DNA of 24,271 nt from Pseudomonadota bacterium. Lineage in GTDB: Bacteria; Desulfobacterota; Anaeroferrophillalia; Anaeroferrophillales; Tharpellaceae. Below are positions 13,814 through 22,478 of the stretch, one piece after another. The number at the start of each line of letters is the position of its first letter. Position 1 is the stretch's first letter. Under the pieces are notes generated by a model, which made no database searches, was not told the origin of the DNA, and worked only from the letters and a program-made list of their open reading frames with translations. Both the position numbers and the translations under genes were made by a program. The DNA is taken from positions 1-24,271 of the forward strand of contig WFRP01000252.1 of the NCBI GenBank assembly GCA_015486505.1, given 5' to 3'.

Positions 13814-15307
13814 ATGGATACAATTATCACCAGTAAAATCCTGCTGACCTCAGCCTTGCCGATGTTGACAGCCCTGCTGATCATGTTTTCCGGCAAAAGG
13901 CCGAATCTGCGGGAATCGTGGTCGATTATCGGCGCGATTCTGACCTTCCTTTCCGTACTTAGTCTGCTGCCGCATATTTTAGCGGGCGGCTCTTATGAAT
14001 TTACCCTGGCGACGCTTTATCCCGGAGTCAACATCAAGTTTCATCTTGATGCTTTGGGGATTCTGTTTGCCGGTACCGCTTCTTTTCTCTGGATTCTGGC
14101 CGGTTTCTACTGCATCGGTTATATGCGGGGCCTGGATGAACACGCCCAGACCCGCTTTTATGTCTGTTACGCGGTTGCGGTCGGGGCGGCGATGGGGGCC
14201 GCTTTTGCCGGCAGTCTCTTTACTCTCTATCTCTTTTACGAGATCGTATCCATCTTTACCTATCCTCTGGTTGCCCATCATCAGGATGCCGAAGGCTATG
14301 CCGGAGCCAAAAAATATATCGTCTATTTGATGTTTACCTCCAAGGCGTTTCTCCTGCCGGCGATGGTGATTATCTATACCCAGTGCGGCACCCTTGATTT
14401 CTGTTATACCGGGATTCTTAACGGAATCTTTCCGGCGGGTGCCAATCATACCCTGGTGGTGGTCTCTTATCTGCTCTGTCTTTTCGGGTTTGCCAAAGCC
14501 GGGATTATGCCGTTGCATAACTGGCTGCCCTCAGCCATGGTGGCGCCGACTCCGGTCAGCGCCCTCCTGCACGCGGTTGTCGTGGTCAAGGTCGGGGTCT
14601 TCTCGATCTGCCGGGTAATGCTTTCGGTCTTCGGCGTGCAGATGTTGCAGAATCTCAATCTCGGGATTATAACCGCTTATTTTGTCTCGTTTACAATCAT
14701 AACCGCCTCGATAATTGCTCTAAGTAAGAGTAATCTTAAGGCCCGGCTCGCCTATTCGACAATCAGTCAGCTCTCCTATATAATCCTCGGTGTGGCGATG
14801 CTGACGCCGAGCGGGATTACCGGCGGTCTGATTCATATTGCCAACCACGCCTTTTCCAAGATTACCCTCTTTTTCTGTGCCGGCGCTATCTTTGTCGCTA
14901 CCGGGAAAAAGGATATCAAGGAGATGGGTGGTTTGGGATACCGGATGCCGATTACAATGATTGCTTTCGGGATCGCCTCCTTGAGTATGATCGGGGTCCC
15001 GCCTTCCTGCGGATTCGTGACCAAATGGTTTCTCGCTTTAGGCGCGATGGAGTTAAAGAGCGTCGGTTTGCTGGTGGTTCTGCTGGCGAGCAGCCTGCTC
15101 AATGCCGGTTATTTTGTGCCGGTTTTCCTGAAGGCCTTTTTCGGGAAACCGGTGGCGGCCGAGGCCGGACTGACCGGTACCCTGGAGAATAAACCGCTGA
15201 TTCTGTTTATGGTGGTGCCGTTGTTGATTACCGCGATTATCTCGCTGGCAATCGGTATCTATCCGGATCTCTTTCTTAATATTATACATGTAATGGTGGG
15301 AGCATGA
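13814..15307 (+). CDS. Complex I/Mrp antiporter-like subunit (MrpD/NuoN-type), first of two at the nuoL position
   Basis: A 497-residue, roughly 14-helix proton-conducting transporter subunit. All four key channel residues are present: Glu143 (FYEIVS, TM5), Lys228 (FGFAKAGIMPLH, TM7), Lys259 (TM8) and Lys404 (GFVTKW, TM12), with His345/Lys349 in NHAFSK. It should therefore be a working half-channel. It lacks the long C-terminal lateral helix of NuoL. It is usually annotated as a monovalent cation/H+ antiporter subunit D. The ATG has AGAGGT about 11 bases upstream. It lies between nuoK and a small membrane gene that overlaps its stop. It gives this operon a fourth antiporter-like subunit; whether it moves H+ or Na+ cannot be read from sequence. 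Confidence 0.85.
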   Translation: MDTIITSKILLTSALPMLTALLIMFSGKRPNLRESWSIIGAILTFLSVLSLLPHILAGGSYEFTLATLYPGVNIKFHLDALGILFAGTASFLWILAGFYCIGYMRGLDEHAQTRFYVCYAVAVGAAMGAAFAGSLFTLYLFYEIVSIFTYPLVAHHQDAEGYAGAKKYIVYLMFTSKAFLLPAMVIIYTQCGTLDFCYTGILNGIFPAGANHTLVVVSYLLCLFGFAKAGIMPLHNWLPSAMVAPTPVSALLHAVVVVKVGVFSICRVMLSVFGVQMLQNLNLGIITAYFVSFTIITASIIALSKSNLKARLAYSTISQLSYIILGVAMLTPSGITGGLIHIANHAFSKITLFFCAGAIFVATGKKDIKEMGGLGYRMPITMIAFGIASLSMIGVPPSCGFVTKWFLALGAMELKSVGLLVVLLASSLLNAGYFVPVFLKAFFGKPVAAEAGLTGTLENKPLILFMVVPLLITAIISLAIGIYPDLFLNIIHVMVGA

Positions 15308-15573
15308 TGGCTAAAGTTTTAGGTTATCTGCAGGCGCATGCAAACGTCTTGAAATGGATATTTTTTGCTTTTCTGCTCGGGACTCTGGTGTTTGACTTTA
15401 TGATCGAGAGGCATCACGCTCATTTCTGGGGTGATTCGCTTATCGGTTTCTGGGCTCTGTTTACCCTTTTCGGCTGTCTCGGTATGATTGTTTTCTGTAA
15501 GGGACTCTCACACGTCTGGCTGGCCCAGAGTGAAGATTTCTACGATAGAGAGGATTCAGATAATGTTGAGTAA
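15304..15573 (+). CDS. Small two-helix membrane protein of the antiporter module
   Basis: An 89-residue protein with two hydrophobic helices (about 17-35 and 46-68) joined by a His-rich turn (ERHHAHFWGDS) and ending in an acidic tail, SEDFYDREDSDNVE. I recall similar unnamed proteins beside MrpD-like genes in some Desulfobacterota clusters, with the pattern GFWALFxxxGC and a terminal EDFYD. The start is ATG 15304 in an ATGA overlap, or ATG 15307, which has better spacing from GGGAG. Its end overlaps the next start by 11 bases. Position and coupling suggest a structural subunit that joins or adapts the two neighbouring antiporter subunits; this is inference. Confidence 0.7.
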   Translation: MMAKVLGYLQAHANVLKWIFFAFLLGTLVFDFMIERHHAHFWGDSLIGFWALFTLFGCLGMIVFCKGLSHVWLAQSEDFYDREDSDNVE

Positions 15574-17332
15574 TACGGTTTTACTTCATCCCGCCTCCTA
15601 TTTTATTATCGGAGCGCTGTTGTTGCCGCTGTTTGGCCGGGTAAAAATCGCCCAGAAAGTGATTCTGCTGGCGGTGCCGCTGCTGGCTTTCTGGCAGATT
15701 CACTACCTGCCGGAAAGTTTCGGGGTCTGTCATTTTATGGGCTTTGAGCTGACCTTCGGCCGGGTTGACAAGTTAACCTATGTCTTTCTCCATGTTTTTA
15801 CGCTGATGGCCCTGATCGGGGCGATCTACTGCCTGCATGTCAAGGAGACCGGCCACCATATCGCGGCCTTTCTCTATGTCGCCGGTTCTCTGGGAACCAC
15901 CTTGGCCGGAGACTACCTGACGATCTTTATCTTCTGGGAACTTATGGCCTTTGCTTCGGTCTTTCTCATCTGGTACCGCAAGAAAAAACGTTCGATCGAA
16001 GCCGGCTATCGTTATCTTCTGGTGCATACCGTCGGCGGCCTGATACTTCTGGCCGGAATCTTTCTCCGCTATCAGAATTGTCATGACTTAAGCTTTACGA
16101 GAATCATGGCCGAGGGGGCGACGACCGCGGATTATCTGATTATGATAGGCTTTATGCTCAATGCCGCGGTGCCCCCGATTCACGCCTGGCTCCCGGACGC
16201 CTATCCTGAAGCCACGGTCGCCGGGGCCGTGTTTATGTGCGCCTTTACCACGAAAACGGCGGTTTATGTGCTCGCCCGGGGTTTCCCCGGATTTGAGTCC
16301 CTGGCGATCCTGGGGGCGATTATGACCCTGTACGGTGTCGGCTACGCGGTTATCGAAAATGACGCGCGCCGGATTCTGGCTTATCATATTGTCAGTCAGG
16401 TCGGCTATATGGTCTGCGGGATCGGGATTGGCACAGCGATGGCGGTCAACGGCGCCTGCGCCCATGCCTATGCCCATATCCTTTACAAAGCCCTGCTCTT
16501 TATGGGAGTCGGCGCGGTCCTCGAAATGACCGGTAAATCCAAGCTCAACGAACTCGGCGGGCTCTACAAAACCATGCCGGTCGCCTTGTTCTTTACGGTA
16601 ATCGGCGGGATCGCGATCTCGGGATTCCCCTTCACCAGCGGTTTTATCAGCAAGTCGATGATCATCGCCGCCGCCGGGGTTGATCACCGGATTATCATAA
16701 TGCTGATGTTGAGTCTGGCCGCTGTCGGAACCTTTCTTTCGGTCGGGATCAAACTGCCGTACTTCATCTGGTTCGGCAAGGATTCCGGGGTTGAAGGCAG
16801 GGAAGCGCCCTGGAATATGAACCTGGCCATGGCGATTGCCGCGTTTATGTGTATCTTTCTGGGGGTCTATCCGGAGTATCTTTACAAAATGCTGCCGTTT
16901 GCCTGTGATTACCATCCCTATACGGCCTACCATATTTCTGAAACGCTGCAGATTTTAGGCTTTACCGGCCTCGGTTTTTATCTGATGGTTAACTATCTTC
17001 ATCCTGAGCCGAAACTCAATCTCGATGTCGACTGGTTCTATCGTAAAGGGGCTCTGGTCTTTATGTGGTGTGCCCGTAAACCTGTCAGTATTGCTAATGA
17101 CTGGGTCGGTGAAGTTTACCGCACCGTGGGCATGAGGTTTACAATGCTGGTTGCCAAAGCACTCTCCTGGTTTGACTGGGAGGGTATCGACTGGGCGGTT
17201 GACGGTTCGGCAAAAGGGGTAGTCAAGGGCGGCGACCGGATGCGGACCCTGCAGACCGGCAAGATTCAGCAGTATATCGGTGGCGCGGTTGCAGCTTTGA
17301 TGATTGTGCTGCTGGTGGTGGTCTTTCTTTAA
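15563..17332 (+). CDS. NuoL-position antiporter-like subunit (MrpD-type with NuoL-like C-terminal extension)
   Basis: A 589-residue polytopic protein. Glu126 (FWELMAF, TM5), Lys231 (FTTKTAVY, TM8) and Lys364 (GFISKS, TM12) are present. The residue aligned with the essential TM7 lysine is Asn200 (MLNAAVPPIHAWLPDA). After the 14-helix core, about 100 further residues run through RTLQTGKIQQY into a last helix, like the lateral helix and final TM of NuoL. That makes it the likely distal subunit of the membrane arm. I start it at ATG 15563 because GAGAGGA precedes it; the frame extends further upstream only through the small gene. It is often named Na+/H+ antiporter subunit D. Gene symbol left empty because NuoL identity is by position and C-terminus only. 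Confidence 0.8.
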   Translation: MLSNTVLLHPASYFIIGALLLPLFGRVKIAQKVILLAVPLLAFWQIHYLPESFGVCHFMGFELTFGRVDKLTYVFLHVFTLMALIGAIYCLHVKETGHHIAAFLYVAGSLGTTLAGDYLTIFIFWELMAFASVFLIWYRKKKRSIEAGYRYLLVHTVGGLILLAGIFLRYQNCHDLSFTRIMAEGATTADYLIMIGFMLNAAVPPIHAWLPDAYPEATVAGAVFMCAFTTKTAVYVLARGFPGFESLAILGAIMTLYGVGYAVIENDARRILAYHIVSQVGYMVCGIGIGTAMAVNGACAHAYAHILYKALLFMGVGAVLEMTGKSKLNELGGLYKTMPVALFFTVIGGIAISGFPFTSGFISKSMIIAAAGVDHRIIIMLMLSLAAVGTFLSVGIKLPYFIWFGKDSGVEGREAPWNMNLAMAIAAFMCIFLGVYPEYLYKMLPFACDYHPYTAYHISETLQILGFTGLGFYLMVNYLHPEPKLNLDVDWFYRKGALVFMWCARKPVSIANDWVGEVYRTVGMRFTMLVAKALSWFDWEGIDWAVDGSAKGVVKGGDRMRTLQTGKIQQYIGGAVAALMIVLLVVVFL

Positions 17333-17385
17333 ACGGGAGATCAAGTTGGTAAATTTGGCTGGATGAAATCTTAAGAGAATTGATT

Positions 17386-18996
17386 ATGCACATGGAAAAA
17401 TATCTGATCTTAAATACCCTGAGCTACCCGGTTCTGTCGCTGATTATGCTGGTTCCGCTGGTCGGGGCGCTGCTGAGTCTTCTGATTAAGAATGATACCT
17501 ATCTGAAGATATTCGGGCTTCTCGTGACCCTGGTCACGCTGGTGCTGTCGTTACCGCTCTATACCTGCTTTGATCTGCATACGGCCAAATATCAGTTTGT
17601 TGAGCTGAGGCACTGGTTCCCCCTGCTTAAACTGCATTATGTGGTCGGGGTCGATGGTATCAGCGTCTTGCTGGTGTTGTTGACGACGATTATTATGCCT
17701 TTCTGTATTCTGTGTTCCTGGAACTATATCAAAAAACGGATGGGAGAGTTTATCTTCGTGACTCTGGTTATGGAAACCGCGATGATCGGGGTTTTCATCA
17801 GCCTGAATATGGTGCTGTTTTATATCTTCTGGGAAGCGATGCTGATCCCGATGTTCCTGCTGATAGCAGTCTGGGGCGGGGCGCGGAAGGATTATGCTTC
17901 AATCAAGTTTTTCCTTTACACCCTCTGCGGCAGTATCTTTCTTTTGGTGGCGATTGTCGCGCTTTATATTAAAACCGGAACCTTTTTTATTCCGGAGCTG
18001 ATGGATCATCAGTTCTCATTTGCCTATCAGGTCTGGATCTTTCTGGCCTGCGCTCTGGCTTTTGCCATCAAGATTCCGATGTATCCCCTGCATACCTGGC
18101 TTCCGGCCGCTCATGTTGAAGCGCCGACCGCGGGCAGCGTCATTCTTGCAAGTATCCTCCTGAAAATGGGCGGCTACGGTTTTTTACGCTTCTGCCTGCC
18201 GATGGCTCCGGCGGCAACGATGTATTTTATGCCCTATATGATAGCCTTATCCCTGATATCGATTATCTTCGGCGGCTATCTCGCTTTAGGACAAACTGAT
18301 ATCAAGAAACTTATTGCTTATTCAAGTGTCGGCCATATGGGTTTTGTTACCCTCGGTATCTTCCTGATTAACGACCAGGGCTTGAAGGGCGCGATTCTGC
18401 AGATGATCAACCACGGAATTACGACCGGCGGCCTCTTTATTATGGTGGGAATGATCTATGAGAGAACCCACAGCCGGGAGATTGCCGACAACTCGGCCCT
18501 GGGGATGATGATTCCGATCTATGTTACCTTTCTCGGCATATTCTGCCTTTCATCACTGGCGTTTCCGGGGACCAACAGTTTTGTCGGGGAGTTTCTGGTC
18601 TTGTTTGGTGCTTTCAAGAAGAATGTCGTGGTCGGGTTTCTGGCAATTCCCGGGGCGATTCTGGCGGCGGCCTATATGCTGCGCCTGTTGCAGCGTATGG
18701 TCTGGCATGATTCCGATGGGCATGCTCACCACCATGATGACGCCGCAGATGCGGCCCATGGCCATAAAATAACCGATCTCAACCTGCGTGAGATCACAAT
18801 GGTTGTGGTGCTAGCCGTTTTTGTCTTCTGGATTGGTTTCTATCCGACGCCGCTTTTGAAGGTTATGGATGCCAGCGTTACCCATTTGCTCCATCAGATT
18901 GCGGCCGGCGGCACCCCGGTTCCGGCGGCTCCGCATGAAGGCCATCACGCCCTGCTTGAAATCGGCAACTGGCTGAAACAGGTAGTTGCTTTTTAA
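17386..18996 (+). CDS. nuoM: NADH-quinone oxidoreductase subunit M
   Basis: A 536-residue antiporter-like subunit of the membrane arm. Canonical NuoM residues are all seen: Glu150 (YIFWEAMLIPM, TM5), Lys229 (FAIKIPMYPLHTWLP, TM7), Lys260 (ILLKMGGYG, TM8) and Glu402 (FVGEF, TM12; Glu rather than Lys distinguishes NuoM). A cytoplasm-side loop HAHHHDDAADAAHGH near 445-460 is unusually His/Asp-rich. Start choice is between ATG 17386 and 17392; AAGAGA eight bases before 17386 favours the first. A 53-bp gap separates it from the previous gene. Confidence 0.92.
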   Translation: MHMEKYLILNTLSYPVLSLIMLVPLVGALLSLLIKNDTYLKIFGLLVTLVTLVLSLPLYTCFDLHTAKYQFVELRHWFPLLKLHYVVGVDGISVLLVLLTTIIMPFCILCSWNYIKKRMGEFIFVTLVMETAMIGVFISLNMVLFYIFWEAMLIPMFLLIAVWGGARKDYASIKFFLYTLCGSIFLLVAIVALYIKTGTFFIPELMDHQFSFAYQVWIFLACALAFAIKIPMYPLHTWLPAAHVEAPTAGSVILASILLKMGGYGFLRFCLPMAPAATMYFMPYMIALSLISIIFGGYLALGQTDIKKLIAYSSVGHMGFVTLGIFLINDQGLKGAILQMINHGITTGGLFIMVGMIYERTHSREIADNSALGMMIPIYVTFLGIFCLSSLAFPGTNSFVGEFLVLFGAFKKNVVVGFLAIPGAILAAAYMLRLLQRMVWHDSDGHAHHHDDAADAAHGHKITDLNLREITMVVVLAVFVFWIGFYPTPLLKVMDASVTHLLHQIAAGGTPVPAAPHEGHHALLEIGNWLKQVVAF

Positions 18997-19049
18997 TATT
19001 GATTTATCCAGGTTTTTTTACGACGCCATCTTGATTACAGGTAATTAAA

Positions 19050-20474
19050 ATGCAAGTAATGCTTATTCTTCCGGAACTTGTCCTGATCCTTACAGTGCTG
19101 GTTCTTTTCGCGGCATCTTTGAAAAAGATCAAGGGGGCCGGTTTGTCCGCTATTGCTCTGACCGGTTCATTGCTGACCCTGGTTGCCGCCGTTGTCGGCG
19201 GCAGCGCTTCCGGCAGTCTGTTTGTCGGTGCCTATCAGGTTGACGGCCTTTCCCAGTTGATAAAAATTCTCCTGGGCGGCGGCCTTTTTCTGATCTTCTA
19301 TATGTGTCGCGGTCTAAGCGGGATAGAAGATGAGGTGCAGAACGAGTTTTATCTCTTTCTCGCATTGAGCACATTAGGCTTGATGATGATGAGCAGCGCG
19401 GTTGAACTGTTGACAATCCTGGTCTGTCTTGAGATTTCCTCTTACGCCCTCTATGTTGTCATTTCGTTTCGTAAGGGCAAAGGCCGGCGGACCGAGGTTG
19501 AGGCCGGGATTAAATATGTTCTTTTCGGGGCGGCGGCGACCGGTATTTCGCTTTTCGGAATCAGCTATATCTTCGGTTTAAGCCATTCTACTTATCTGGT
19601 TGATATTAAAACCCAGTTGCCGCAGCTTTTGCAGCATCAACCGATGGCGGTAATCGGGATGGCGCTTCTGCTATGCAGTTTCTTCTATAAGCTGGCCATG
19701 TTCCCGATGCATGCCTGGACGCCGGATATCTATCAGGGTGCCTCCAACGAAACCACCACGTTTATCGCGACGCTGCCCAAAGTCGGCGCGGCCGCCCTGC
19801 TGGTTCGTCTGATCGGGATGTCCGGCGCCGGTGTAACTCAGTTTACCTGGGTGCTGCTGGTTCTGGCGGTGCTCTCAATGACTTATGGTAATCTGGCGGC
19901 TCTGGTGCAGAATGATATCAAACGCCTGCTCGCCTATTCCAGTATCGCTCATGCCGGATATATGATGATCGGCCTTCTGACCGGGAGCCGGTTGGGAATG
20001 GCCGCGGTCATCTACTATATCGCCGGTTATGTGCTGATGAATCTGGCCTGTTTCCTGGTGATTTATTATATCGCGCCCCGGGGAGAGAATATTACATTTG
20101 ACGATCTCAAAGGCCTGTATCGACGTTCACCGGTGCTTGCTTTCACGCTGGCCGCCGGGGCTTTCGGTATGGCGGGGATTCCGCCGACGGTCGGTTTTAC
20201 GGGGAAATTCGTCATCTTTACGGCGGCCCTGGAGAAGGGCTTTTACGGCCTGGTAGTGATTGCCATGGTCAATGCCGCCGTCTCTGCCTTTTACTATCTT
20301 AAATTGGCCCGGGCGGTTTACTGCCAGGGTGAGGATGCCGAACTTGACCGCTTGCAGCTTGGTTTCGGGGTCAAGATATTTGGAGTTTTCCTGATCGCGG
20401 CCATTGTTCTGGTCGGAATTATGCCCCAGGGTTTGCTGCAGATGGCAAATAACGCGGTCTCAGCGTTCCTCTAG
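19050..20474 (+). CDS. nuoN: NADH-quinone oxidoreductase subunit N
   Basis: A 474-residue antiporter-like subunit, the one nearest the NuoJ/K heel. Channel residues: Glu128 (LVCLEISSYAL, TM5), Lys214 (FYKLAMFPMHAWTPD, TM7), Lys244 (TLPKVGA, TM8) and Lys386 (GFTGKF, TM12). The YQGAS motif after TM7 is typical of NuoN. The ribosome binding site is weak (AGGTAA before ATG 19050). It is the last gene of the operon: an intrinsic terminator begins 28 bases after the stop. Confidence 0.94.
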   Translation: MQVMLILPELVLILTVLVLFAASLKKIKGAGLSAIALTGSLLTLVAAVVGGSASGSLFVGAYQVDGLSQLIKILLGGGLFLIFYMCRGLSGIEDEVQNEFYLFLALSTLGLMMMSSAVELLTILVCLEISSYALYVVISFRKGKGRRTEVEAGIKYVLFGAAATGISLFGISYIFGLSHSTYLVDIKTQLPQLLQHQPMAVIGMALLLCSFFYKLAMFPMHAWTPDIYQGASNETTTFIATLPKVGAAALLVRLIGMSGAGVTQFTWVLLVLAVLSMTYGNLAALVQNDIKRLLAYSSIAHAGYMMIGLLTGSRLGMAAVIYYIAGYVLMNLACFLVIYYIAPRGENITFDDLKGLYRRSPVLAFTLAAGAFGMAGIPPTVGFTGKFVIFTAALEKGFYGLVVIAMVNAAVSAFYYLKLARAVYCQGEDAELDRLQLGFGVKIFGVFLIAAIVLVGIMPQGLLQMANNAVSAFL

Positions 20475-20502
20475 TATTGAAAATTTGTATTGGAATCTTG
20501 CG

Positions 20503-20530
20503 AAAGGGCAGTGAAAACTGCCCTTTTTTT
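20503..20530 (+). terminator. Intrinsic terminator of the nuo operon
   Basis: AAAGGGCAG (20503-20511) pairs perfectly with CTGCCCTTT (20518-20526) around TGAAAA, and the T run continues to 20530. This is a strong rho-independent terminator placed directly after nuoN. Confidence 0.92.
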
Positions 20531-20597
20531 ATGCCCGGTTCGCAAGAGAGGTTGAAATGGGCTTTGCTTTTATGTTAGAAGCATCCCACTGATAGCG

Positions 20598-20614
20598 CTA
20601 ATGCGGGAACAAAT
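20598..20614 (+). repeat. Fragment of the modular repeat upstream of the amidase gene
   Basis: CTAATGCGGGAACAAAT matches the start of the repeat unit (border plus left half of its first hairpin) without a mismatch, then the match stops. It is a truncated copy or a landing-site relic, 47 bp before the amidase start. Confidence 0.7.
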
Positions 20615-20630
20615 AGACACAAATAGGCAC
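20611..20630 (+). repeat. Two 10-bp tandem repeats in the amidase leader
   Basis: AAATAGACAC is followed by AAATAGGCAC, with a third weaker copy AAGATAAAAC to 20640. It grows straight out of the repeat fragment. It may be a small slippage product or a binding site; nothing in the sequence decides. Confidence 0.5.
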
Positions 20631-20660
20631 AAGATAAAACTCTTAACTAGGATTTAACCC

Positions 20661-22439
20661 TTGAAATTAAGAACTCTCAGCTCGCGAATTCTGCTGATTG
20701 CCCTGACAATAATCCTTTTTGCCGGATTATGCGGTCCCGTCAGCCTGCAGGCGGCGGGGACTGCGGTTCCGGCGGAAAAGCAATTTAAGGCTGCCAAGAA
20801 GAACTATAACCGGTTTATGGCGAATTCCAAAGACTGGGGGCAGCGCCGACGCTGGGAGAGCCTGATTAAAACATTCGACGCGCTCGCCCGCAACTACCCG
20901 CGCAGCAAAAGGGCGGATGATTCTCTCTTTCTGGCGGGCGGGCTTTACTTTTCGCTCTATAATTATTCCGGTTGGTCAATTGATCTGCAGCAGTCGGCGA
21001 AACGTTATAAAGCACTGTTGAAAAATTATCATCACAGCCACCTGGCCGATGATGCGCTCTACAATTTAGGCAAGATATCCCTGAAGCTCAACGATCAGTA
21101 TCGGGCCCGGGAGTATTGGCGGCGTCTGCTTAAAGAGTACCCGGATTCGGATATGCGGCGCCGGGCCCGGGCGCAGTTGCAGAAACTGGATTCGGTTAAA
21201 AAAGTAGTTGTGGGCGGCATCCCGCGAAAAAAAGCCCGGGTTAAAAAGTCACAGTTTAAAAAGCCGGCCGGCGCGAAGACTGCCGGCCGTAAAATCCGAA
21301 AAGCAAAAAAAAGTCATCAGGGCAAGGCCCGGATTCTTGATTTGCGCCACTGGTCATCACCGACCTATACCCGGGTGGTTATTGACCTTGACCGTGAAAC
21401 CGAATTTACAAAAGGAATTCTTAAAGATAAACATAACAGCAAAAAGACTAAATCGATCTACCTTAACCTGAAAAATTCGGTTATTCCTGAAGTCAGCCGA
21501 GAGATCGCGATTAATGACGGCATCCTGCAGCGAGTAAAAATCGCCCAGTTTAATAATCATATTGTGCGTGCCGTAATTCATGTCGGCGAAATTGATCACT
21601 ACAAGATTTTTGCCCTGAATAACCCGCCCCGGATCGTTATCGATGTAATCGGCGGCAATTATCGCAAGGCCGCGAAAAAGGCGCTAAAGCGATCCTCCGC
21701 GCAAAAACATCATCGCCAAAACGGCTCTCTGAGCCTGGCGCAGCAGCTCGGTCTCGGGGTGGGAACCATCGTTATCGATCCCGGTCACGGCGGTAAAGAC
21801 CCCGGAGCCTTGTCACCGGGCGGCGGTCAGGAGAAAGAGGTCGTTCTTGATATTGCCCGAAGACTGCGAAAAATTCTGGAAAAGCGGCTTAAATTCAAGG
21901 TGATAATTACGCGTGATAGCGACCGTTTTATTCCGTTGGAAGAGCGGACCGGGATTGCCAATACCAAAAAGGCGGATCTGTTTATCTCCATCCACGCCAA
22001 TGCCAGTCACAATCGCCGGGCCCATGGTGTGGCCACCTATTTCCTGAACCTCTCGACAGATAAGCAGGCGATGGAACTTGCCGCTCTCGAGAACTCGACT
22101 TCAACCAAGAATATCGGGCAGTTGCAGTCGATTCTCAATGATTTGATGCAGAACTCGAAAATCAAGGAGTCCAGTCGGCTGGCCGGATGTGTGCAGGGCG
22201 CGTTAGTGACAAAATTGCGTAAATCTTATAATAATGTCAATAACCTCGGCGTAAAGCAGGCGCCTTTCTATGTTCTGATCGGGGCGCAGATGCCGAGTAT
22301 TCTTGTGGAAGTTTCATTTATCTCCAACAAGATGGAGTCTCAGCGCCTGGCCTCACCGGCGTACCGGCAGAAGATTGCCGAAGGCCTGGCCGATGGTGTG
22401 CTGAAATATATCAATGAAATCAAACTCGCCCGTCTTTAA
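20661..22439 (+). CDS. amiC: N-acetylmuramoyl-L-alanine amidase, AmiC-type, with TPR-like and AMIN domains
   Basis: This 592-residue exported zinc amidase cleaves the bond between N-acetylmuramic acid and the stem peptide, mainly in cell separation. Order: signal peptide 1-32 (cut near LQAAG), TPR/outer-membrane-lipoprotein-like helical repeats about 40-175, a Lys/Arg-rich linker 180-222, an AMIN domain about 223-330, and the catalytic Amidase_3 domain 367-585. Zinc and catalytic residues are visible: His376 (DPGHGG), Glu391 (EKEVVLDIA), His445 (SIHAN) and Glu550 (LVEVSFISN). The start is TTG 20661, with TAGGAT upstream; the next ATG would remove the signal peptide. The TPR-AMIN-amidase arrangement is typical of Desulfobacterota. 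It has its own transcription unit after the nuo terminator. Confidence 0.9.
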   Translation: MKLRTLSSRILLIALTIILFAGLCGPVSLQAAGTAVPAEKQFKAAKKNYNRFMANSKDWGQRRRWESLIKTFDALARNYPRSKRADDSLFLAGGLYFSLYNYSGWSIDLQQSAKRYKALLKNYHHSHLADDALYNLGKISLKLNDQYRAREYWRRLLKEYPDSDMRRRARAQLQKLDSVKKVVVGGIPRKKARVKKSQFKKPAGAKTAGRKIRKAKKSHQGKARILDLRHWSSPTYTRVVIDLDRETEFTKGILKDKHNSKKTKSIYLNLKNSVIPEVSREIAINDGILQRVKIAQFNNHIVRAVIHVGEIDHYKIFALNNPPRIVIDVIGGNYRKAAKKALKRSSAQKHHRQNGSLSLAQQLGLGVGTIVIDPGHGGKDPGALSPGGGQEKEVVLDIARRLRKILEKRLKFKVIITRDSDRFIPLEERTGIANTKKADLFISIHANASHNRRAHGVATYFLNLSTDKQAMELAALENSTSTKNIGQLQSILNDLMQNSKIKESSRLAGCVQGALVTKLRKSYNNVNNLGVKQAPFYVLIGAQMPSILVEVSFISNKMESQRLASPAYRQKIAEGLADGVLKYINEIKLARL

Positions 22440-22448
22440 GGCGGTAAC

Positions 22449-22462
22449 CTTAAAATTTTAAG
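22449..22462. promoter_or_regulatory. Perfect 14-bp AT-rich palindrome before trpB2
   Basis: CTTAAAATTTTAAG is fully self-complementary and sits in the 39-bp gap between the amidase stop and the trpB2 start, ending four bases before the GGAG ribosome binding site. It could be an operator or a weak hairpin; no further evidence. Confidence 0.35.
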
Positions 22463-22478
22463 AGTGGAGATCGGTAAA

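Noticed and set aside
8587..20530. nuoE, nuoF or nuoG hidden in or near the operon
   Set aside because: I looked for their cysteine motifs and the flavin site in all reading frames between 8337 and 20660; none of the intergenic gaps is long enough to hold even nuoE.
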